The position numbers and the translations under genes are program-made. Shown here piece by piece: positions 56,225-64,000 of a stretch of DNA of 64,000 nt. The stretch's first letter is position 1. Each line of letters starts with the position of its first letter. Source of the DNA: Tetracentron sinense (Eukaryota > Streptophyta > Magnoliopsida > Trochodendrales > Trochodendraceae). The notes below the pieces were generated by a model. That model saw only the letters and a program-made list of their open reading frames with translations, was not told where the DNA came from and made no database searches. The stretch covers positions 3,286,001-3,350,000 of the forward strand of contig CM026562.1 of the NCBI GenBank assembly GCA_015143295.1. Reading direction: 5' to 3'.

Positions 56225-57452
56225 ATCACATTTCACCACATGTCATAAACCATTTCAAGGAAAAAGAGGCCAGGGCTGGCGGAGAACCTCACACGGGGTC
56301 CGCCCATGTATCTTCAAGTACTGCCCAAATCCCAGATGCATACTGGGAGAGGATTGAGAAGCTGGAGGAGTTGTTAAAGCAAAATCAGGGGTCTCGTAAG
56401 TCCACTAATTTCAAGGACATTTGTATACATACTAGAATCCAAATGCCCAAGGACTTCAAGGTCCCTGACTTTGAAAAATACAGTGGGAAGGGTTGCCCTG
56501 AGATACATCTGAGAGCTTATCGTGGGGAACTGTTTCAGCTTGAACATGGAGACAAACTGCTGATCCAGTTGTTTCAGAAAATCCTGAAAGGGCCTGTATT
56601 ACAGTGGTTCACCAAGCTGGACCCCAACAGGGTAAAAACATGGGAAGATCTCTATGAGACCTTTATCACCCAGTACTCATACAATGTCGACCTGGTCCCA
56701 CAGAGGGCGGATCTTGAGAGAATGACCCAGAGGGACAATGAAACTTTCATTGAGTACTCGGTTTGATGGAGGGAAATGGCGAGAAAAATTAACACCCCTT
56801 TGCCAGAGGAAGAATTGGTAACAACCTGCATCCGCACTCTTAAGCATCTACTCAAAACTCTCCTAGCGGCACAACCCATCTCAGATTTCAGCACCATGGC
56901 TAAGTGCGGTGCCAGAATTGAAACAACAATGGGTGATAGCGGGTCGATCAACATATTTCACGGATCGAATGGTGTATCTTTCTCTCGTCCTCCCATCCAT
57001 CTTAAAAGAGATAACAGAAAGAAAGAGGACGATGGACATACGGTATCAACCATACCAGTCCAGTTACCCAACTGGGCCAACAAGTTCGACAACCAAGGCA
57101 AGTTCAACAATCCCAGGGGAAGTTACTCTCTCACCAGATGACTCTTGAACAGAAGAGGAACCGGGCTTTGACTCCGCTACCGTACTCTCCGACATCAGTC
57201 ATATCCTTCCTGTTGGACAAAAAACTGATCACCCTGAAGGATCCACAACCTCCACGGGCAAATCTTCCGAAGAATTACCGAGCGGATCAGCACTGTGTGT
57301 ACCACCAGTCGCCAGGACATCCTACTGACAGGTGCTATGACCTGAAGCACGTAATCCAAGATTTGCTGAAAACTGATAGAATCTGCTTTGCACCGGGGAA
57401 TATAGACATCACTCAAGCTCCTCTCCCAGATCACACTCCTCCTGCAAACTAA
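56225..57452 (+). pseudogene. Tat/Ogre-like gag, plus-strand copy, broken
   Basis: Same gag as 40808-42122 in the opposite orientation: AQIPDAYWERIEKLEELLKQ, FKVPDFEKYSGKGCPEIHLR, LKGPVLQWFTKLDPNRVKTW, QYSYNVDLVPQRADLERM, then EELVTTCIRTLKHLLKTLLA and the C-terminal CVYHQSPGHPTDRCYDLKH with a stop at 57450-57452. It has one TGA near 56764 (after FIEYSV) and one frame break near 57138. Here the C-terminal knuckle keeps its last cysteine. No protease or RT frame follows. The N-terminus is replaced by the palindrome. Confidence 0.82.
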
Positions 57453-59774
57453 GGCGCTTCAGCCGGAATAGTTCTGCAACTGATCTTTGAACAAACTTTG
57501 TTTTGTTGTGTCTTTTCTTGTACCTCTTTTCTTGGTACCTTTGTCGGTCATGTCGGCCCATGTCATCCCTATCATCAGTCCAGGTCAAGCAAGTGGCCCG
57601 TGGCCCTTGCTTTGTTTGTCTTTGTTGTTAGGTCTATCCACTTTTGGTATTTTAATAAAATAACTCTTTTAAGTCAAGTTCCACTGTGTTCTGAGATGCT
57701 CAATTCGGGAACTAAATTAGTTTCTAAAGCCTAAAGGGACAAATTGATCATCAATAGATGCACATAAAGATAAATGCAGGGACAATGAAGACCTGTCTGA
57801 GCCATTAAATGTCAATCAGCTGAAACAATGCAATGCAATGACCATACATGCTCTCAACCAATTGAGGAAAGGATAGGAGGTCATCTTTGGATAACCTTCA
57901 CAACACCTCGCTTACCTATGCTATATATATCCGCTAGTTAGACCTTTGAGCCTAAATAGCATTTCTTTCAAAACCCACAACAAGGGCATCCTATGAATGC
58001 CAAAATGACAATTCAAAGGAGGAACAACCAACAAAGAGCAACCAACAAATACGGCCTTTTAGCTGAACTACGTCATGACCTGATCCCTATTTGGGTACAT
58101 AGGCAACCTGAAATCAGGTGCGGTCATAACATAGCAAATATGCCACAATACAAGACAACCATATACCAAAAAAAAAAAAAATAATAAAAAAAAAGGAGAA
58201 AAAGAAAAGAAAATGTACTTGGTTAGAAAGCAAAGTTGTACCAAAGGACAAAAGAATGAAGAAGCTGGTTCTATTCCGACACTGAACAAACATCACAGGG
58301 TGCCCTAACCTTGCTAGAACTGAAATGTTGAGCAACTCACGTTTCATCCCAAGCATTAAGTCCTCATTGATCTTTGAGAGGATTTGAGCATTAATGGTTA
58401 GAAGCACTCACCTCTACCTATTGACAAGCAATGATGAGAGAAGACTCGAGAATTATCTGAAGAAAAGAGCAGACAAAGAAAAGTGCAAAACTTGTATACC
58501 CAGACCTGGTGAAAACCTGTAAGGGCTCAGGGGCAAAAAATGGATAAATGAAATTTCAAATTTCATGAGCATAGTAGAGAATCATCAATCTTACTATTGC
58601 GCAAGAATTACGTGAATCCAGTCCTGGTGAAAACCCGTAATGGGCCAGAGGCAAAAGAGGGAAAAATAAGCCAATACATACTTTGCAGACTTCCATCCCT
58701 AGCAAATCTACTACATGGATGATCATATACGGCATGGCCATTTAAGATAAATGAACCTAGTTAGGTATCCCAATGCAAGCAATCTCAGACACAGTTAGTC
58801 TACTGGTCAATTGTCAATCTACCACCAAAACTACCTGTTAGTCAACCCAACAATCTTCTCAACAGGTCTGTCGCATTTCTTGTTAGTCAATCCATCGGTA
58901 TTTTTGTCAAATCATCATTAGTCAGTCAAATTTCACTCCCCAATAGAGTTAGTGCAAAGTCAGCTACTCATTTCCACTAGCGCAAGAGGAGTAGTGAAAC
59001 CAGGGCAGGACAAAGTCAGCAGACTATCATGGGTGATACGGATGGTTGAAGATCAATACATCCCAAGGGGCAAATACATACGGTTGAATCGTCCAAGCAA
59101 TGGGGCATGTCAAATTCATCAGGCTATATATACAGAAGGACAAGATTTGTGCAATGGCTCAGGGCTACGACTCTCGCTCTCACATTCGATTTCATTCCGC
59201 TCCTCAAAACTCTTGAATCCATACTCACTTCTATCAGCTATCATATCAAATTCATCCATAACCAGGCAATCGGGCGATTGTCTGTACTATCGAACCATCC
59301 TATCTCGGTGAAGCAGCTGAATGACTGTCTTTACCCCTGTCATTCTGCTACCCTGGAAGGCAATTGGGTGATTGTCTACAGCGTTGCAATTTATCTCCGT
59401 GAAGCAGTCGGGCGGCTGTCTTTACCCTTCTTATCCTTATCAATCTTTTGGGTGGATGTTTGCAGCATCGCGTCCCCTTCACTATTAAAGGAGCACTTGA
59501 ATGATCATGTGGCTAGATTTCAATTGTGACCTCTTGTGAAGTCTATTTCTGCTTGACTAACTCACTGTTAAAGGAGTACTGTCACGTTCGTGTGAGCGAA
59601 CACCAGTTACGGCCCCAGGGAGGTTAGTTTTGTACCCATCACCTTCATTTTTGCATTCATTATTTCATTCATGCTTAACTAACTCACTGATAAAGGAGTA
59701 TTGTCACGTTCATGCGATCGAACACCAGTTACGGCCCCAGGGATGTTAGTTTTGCAGTCATCAAGACTTGCACC
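57453..59774 (+). other. Noncoding 3' internal region of the plus-strand gag-only element
   Basis: Equivalent to 37740-40800 in inverse orientation. It includes an A-rich stretch near 58170, blocks related to CCAGTCCTGGTGAAAACC (58500-58640), and diverged single units of the 179-bp repeat near 59540-59750. No RT, RNase H or integrase motif is visible on either strand. Confidence 0.6.
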
Positions 59775-60480
59775 CATCTTCGGTGAAACGGTTGTGTGAT
59801 CGACCCTTACCTCATCTATCGTCGGTGAAACAGTTGTGTGATCGACCCTCACCTCATCCATCTTTGGTGAACGGTTGTGTGATCGACCCTCACCTCATCT
59901 ATCCTCGGTGAAACGGTTGTGTGATCGCCCTCATCTCACTCTATCTTCGGTGAAACGGTTGTGTGATCTACTATCACCTCATCTATCTTCGGTGAAACGG
60001 TTGTGTGATCGACCCTCACCTCATCTATCCTCGGTGAAACGGTTGTGCGATCGACCCTCACCTCATCTATCCTCGGTGAAACGGTTGTGCGATCGACCCT
60101 CACCTCATCTATCCTCGATGAAACGGTTGTGTGATCGACCCTCACCTCATCCATCTTCGGTGAACGGTTGTGTGATCAGCCCTCACCTCATCTATCCTCG
60201 ATGAAACGGTTGTGTGACCCACCCTCACCTCATCCATCTTCGGTGAACGGTTGTGTGAACGACCCTCATCTCATCTATCCTCGGTGAAACGGTTGTGTGA
60301 TCGACCCTCACCTCATCCATCTTCGGTGAACGGTTGTGTGATCAACCCTCACCTCATCTATCCTCGGTGAAATGGTTGTGTGATCGACCCTCACCTCAAC
60401 TATCCTCGGTAAAACGGTTGTGTGATCGACCATCACCTCATCATCTCCGGTGAAATGGTTGTGTAATCAACCGTCAGCCT
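59775..60480 (+). repeat. 42-bp minisatellite array of the gag-only element
   Basis: About 17 units of 42 bases (some 41) with the core GGTTGTGTGATCGACCCTCA followed by CCTCATCTATCCTCGGTGAAA-like sequence. Because 42 is a multiple of three, both strands give long repetitive frames; these are not considered genes. The array is about three times longer than in the minus-strand copy. Confidence 0.9.
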
Positions 60481-60710
60481 ACTTTTTGGGAGCGGACGTG
60501 CGTTCACTCCCCTTATTCATCATGCTTACTCAACACTCAGGTAAGTGGTCATGTGGCCAGCCTTCTCCTCATTTCTGAGAAACGAACGTATATTCATTCC
60601 ATGTGCTCATCCATGCTTATCTCCTCATCCATCATGCTCAGCTTGCTCTGATGTAAAAATTGATTGATTATAGTCTTTGTCCTTCAATTACCAACTCGGC
60701 ACTCTCCGAC

Positions 60711-60723
60711 AAAGAGGGGCAGC
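60711..60723 (+). other. Polypurine tract of the plus-strand gag-only element
   Basis: AAAGAGGGGCAGC directly before TGTAAGC of the LTR, identical to the inverse tract at 37555-37567. Confidence 0.85.
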
Positions 60724-63029
60724 TGTAAGCACCCCATTTTTACACCCCCCTCAATCATGGTTAATAAACTTAACCATAGTTAGCTCAACCTAACCCTAAG
60801 TCAACCCCGGCTAAACCTTAGGTCCAAATCCTAGGTAAATCCAATCAAGTCCAATTATATAATTTCATTACCCCAAACCCAAGTAGTTAAGCCCAATTAC
60901 ACAACTACCCAATTGTCTAAGCTAAAGCCTAATTACCGTAGCCCAAGCCCAATTGTCATAGCTAAAGTCCAATAAGCATAACTCATGACCCATCTACTAA
61001 CAACCCATGATCCATAAGATCTAGTTTACATACCCACATCCATTCAATCTATATCCAAAACCCACAAACCCAAGCTTACTTTCTACTTTCCTACAAAAGA
61101 CCTTTTATTTTTTCTTCAAACCCCAAATAGCCCAATTTTTGTGTTTACACACTTTTTTGACCACCCAATCATCTCTCACCAAATGCACACCTTTTTGACT
61201 AACTAATCACCTTTCTTACTCTCTTACACCTCTTACAAAATAATTAATTCTCTTACACTCATTTTGACCACCCAATCACCTCTCATCAAGTACATACCTT
61301 TTTGACTATCCAATCACCAACTACATCCATTTTGACCAACCAATCACCTCACTTCTTCTCACCCAACCCTCTATTAATTACCAAATTGCCACAACCCCTT
61401 AAAAACTCTATAAATACAAGACCCTCACAAGCCATTTCTTTCACTTTCAAAATCTCAAGTAGAAACTCTAGTTCTTCTTAATCTCACCCCTTATATTTAT
61501 TTTTAGCCTTGAATAAAGTTAGAAGAAGCTAAGGTTTAGAGTGTGTAGAGAATTTTAGGACTAAAAGCCTAGAGTTCTTCACTAACTCTCTTCCTTTGTA
61601 GGACTCTAAAAACTCCTCACCTCTTGAAACATTGGAAAAGAAGACTTGGAGGAGTAGACACTCCTCCCTTTATTCTTCATCTTCTTCTTCACTTTTTTTT
61701 TTTTTATTTCTAGTCTTTTTCTATAACCATTTGGGAAGACCTCTCTCTTCCCAAATTTAGTTGGGTCTCTCTACACCAATCTAATGGTGTAGAGGGACCC
61801 CACCTCAAAAGAAAAGAGATGTTTTTTTTTTTTTTTTTCTTTCATGTAAATATTTCTTTCTTTTCTATGTACCCACTAGTGTGGATATAGGTAGGCCCAT
61901 AGAGAGTGGAAGCTAAAGCTATACCTCTCTTTTTATTTTGTTTATTCATTTTGATTCTAGTCCTTCATCTAGAATCCTTTGGGAAACTCATCATCACTCA
62001 AATTTTCATATTTAGAGTTCCATTACATCATTCATAATGGTGTAAAGGGACTACATTACAGAGAAGATGATGAGTTTTCATTTTCTCCACTTGTCATTTT
62101 TTCATTTCTTTCTTTTTCCTTCATGGTTCTATTTTGAATGGGTAAATGATGATTTATGGACTTGAAGAGGACATTATCCAAAATGCCTCATACTAAAGAC
62201 AATTGTATTTAATCTATTATCAACACCAATCCAACAAAATAGGTATTGACAATAGACCATTTACTATTCATAATGCACACCCCTCTTTATGTCCTAAATA
62301 TAATCTTTTAGCCTAACTTTTCCTTAATCTTTCTCTCGGATTAAATTTGACTTTAGTTAAGTTTGTCAAAATCCTACCTATATGAAAATCCCAAAAAGCA
62401 TGATAAAATCTCAAAATACCGAAAACATTATAAAATCTCAAAATATCAAAAAAATCTAAAAATACAAAAAGACCAAAAACATGATTGCTAGGCTTTCTTG
62501 ACCTTGGTTAGCCTACCTAACCATGGTTAACACCCTTCTAACCGTGGTTAGACCTAAACTTTGCATTTGACCAACCCGGTCAACTAAACCCTAGCCTTTG
62601 GCTAGACCCTTGACCACCTTGTGCACACACACACGCACCCTTAGCCTTGGCACGGGCTCATGTGCCAGAACTACACTTGGTCTGATCTCACCCCAATGTG
62701 AGTACGTAGGCAACCCAACCTGGATTCAACCTTAGCCCATTTAGCTTTCTATCTTTCTTGGATTAACATTCGATTAAACACTTAGACATTTTAACTAATT
62801 TTGAGATAAAATTGGCTTAAATTTAGGGAGTAGGTAACCATTCATAAAATGAGGGTCCTGAGGTGCCTAACACCTTCCCCGGGGTTTAATCCAACCACTT
62901 ACCCTAACTCTGATAAACTATTTGCCTTATCCAAATAAATCCCGGGACCTATCCCTTAGAATGAATAGGTAGCGACTCTCAGTCAAACCATAAAACGTGA
63001 AAGTGGGTAGAAAAATCTCATGCTCACAC
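60724..63029 (+). repeat. Tat-like 3' LTR, plus-strand gag-only element
   Basis: 2306 bp from TGTAAGCACCCC to GCTCACA, matching 35229-37554 in inverse. The preceding polypurine tract and absence of a primer site after it make it a 3' LTR. It contains a few TTAACCATGGTTAA-like words near its start and near 62520, far fewer than the LTR at 4617. Confidence 0.85.
61409..61416 (+). promoter_or_regulatory. TATA box of the plus-strand Tat-like LTR
   Basis: TATAAATA about 0.7 kb into the LTR, the same relative place as in the LTR at 4617. Confidence 0.55.
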
Positions 63030-64000
63030 ATACGGTTTGTCTTGCCTTGATTTTAGGCTTGTTGGTACTCGGGCAGTACAAAACTCAATCATGCATTCAT
63101 CACTTTTGTGTGTACTTTTATACTTATATAATACTTGCAATCTTATTTTTTATCATGCTTGTACATATTCAATATCTTGAGTGAATGCACGGTAATATAC
63201 TTTTGGTTAAATTATCCTTATGACTATCAGTCAAGGGCGATAGGAAATCTCATCATAGTGTCTCATTCCATTATGTTAACCAGACATAAGCAAACAAGAC
63301 TCTCATAAAAGATTCTTTTACCCAACAATATATCACGTGTGACAACATAAAAATAAACACACCACAACATTCATATTTCCAATAATTAAACCGGTTTTAA
63401 TCACAATTTATTTTTAATATGCATAATTTACAATCTAATTTAATTATCAAGACTCCCTTTTTAATTGAGATCAATATCATAATTACATCACATAATTTAT
63501 CAATCATAATTCTCATAGATTATATCCACAAAACACACTAACATGTAACCCTAAGCTCACAAAGAATCTACATCCATCATTCAATTATTTCATACATTCT
63601 ATTCAACTCCATAAATTCATCAATTTCCCAATTCTCAATCCATACATACATCACAGATTTCATTCTCTTTCCCCTTGTTGGTATACATAATAAAAATCAT
63701 AAAGAGAACATCTCTAACAATCATTAAAATCTTTCATAAGGGATATACATAATATAACATACTTTGATATTATTTTTTACTTTGAAATTTATACATTTTC
63801 TTCTTATTTACATAAATGATTATCATATTAATAGAAACAAAAAATTCATATTTACGTTATTCATGAAGACATTGCATGAGGTGTGATCAAAATCCCTTGA
63901 TCTTCTTATTAATTATGTTCTTTACATAGATCTTATCATTAGCTTCATACTTTAGATTAATAGTTATAAAATTGAGAATTAGGAATCGTTATTTACCTCT
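63030..64000. other. AT-rich flank, nothing recognised
   Basis: No gene, terminus or repeat I can identify. Confidence 0.5.

Noticed and set aside
59875-60204. Repetitive proteins in the minisatellite, both strands
   Set aside because: A 42-bp unit divisible by three gives open frames on both strands automatically; no start context or homology.
63030-63100. Primer binding site after the LTR at 60724
   Set aside because: No match to a tRNA-type primer site follows GCTCACA; the polypurine tract on the other side marks a 3' LTR.

Overview
This is a repeat-rich nuclear segment of a flowering plant, probably a dicot. I see no bacterial genes, no tRNA or rRNA genes and no complete ordinary host gene. 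The window is a nested stack of plant transposable elements: Ty3/Gypsy of the CRM, Tekay/Del, Athila and Tat/Ogre types, Ty1/Copia of SIRE and short-LTR types, and one large CACTA (En/Spm) DNA transposon. The density of CRM, Athila and Tat material suggests pericentromeric or heterochromatic sequence. The species cannot be read from the sequence.

Layout. 1-2140: deleted CRM element with its 3' LTR. 2150-4616: AT-rich debris with a putative short copia LTR and a decayed Tekay-like LTR piece. 4617-8293: Tat/Ogre-like LTR, primer binding site, leader and start of gag. 8294-9476: three scrambled gypsy fragments, the last being Athila protease on the minus strand. 9477: left end of a CACTA element. 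9477-23455 is one full-length CACTA copy (copy A), reading right to left. It has a transposase gene (TNPD type), a TNPA type gene, and fragments of at least five captured host genes: SUMO E2, PP2C, LRR receptor, small heat-shock protein and ERF. 23456-35228: SIRE-type copia gag split by a young, structurally complete 9956-bp Tekay element at 24194-34149. 35229-42122: minus-strand 3' LTR and internal region of a gag-only Tat-like element. 42123-42138: run of 16 N. 42139-53188: second, almost identical CACTA copy (copy B) without its left end. 53189-55370: Athila gag and leader on the minus strand. 55371-56224: near-perfect 0.85-kb palindrome. 56225-63029: plus-strand copy of the gag-only Tat-like element with 3' LTR. 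63030-64000: AT-rich sequence with nothing recognised.

Key inference. The Athila reading frame broken at 9476 resumes at 53189, and the three-base target duplication AGG flanks the CACTA at 9474-9476 and at 53189-53191. The left end at 9477 therefore belongs with the right end at 53188. Copy A's own right end at 23455 is followed by CTT and unrelated copia sequence. The 11-kb duplication that starts at the N gap is thus either a scaffold chimera between two CACTA insertions or a real recombination product between them.

How the genes work together. Only the Tekay element looks complete in cis: gag and pol are open, the two LTRs are nearly identical, and a 145-nt intron-like spacer would fuse gag to pol if removed. 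In the CACTA, TNPD is open in copy B but has a stop in copy A, while TNPA is open in copy A but frameshifted in copy B. TNPA appears to have a 4.6-kb last intron in which several captured host fragments sit. The Tat-like elements carry gag only and would depend on enzymes supplied by relatives.
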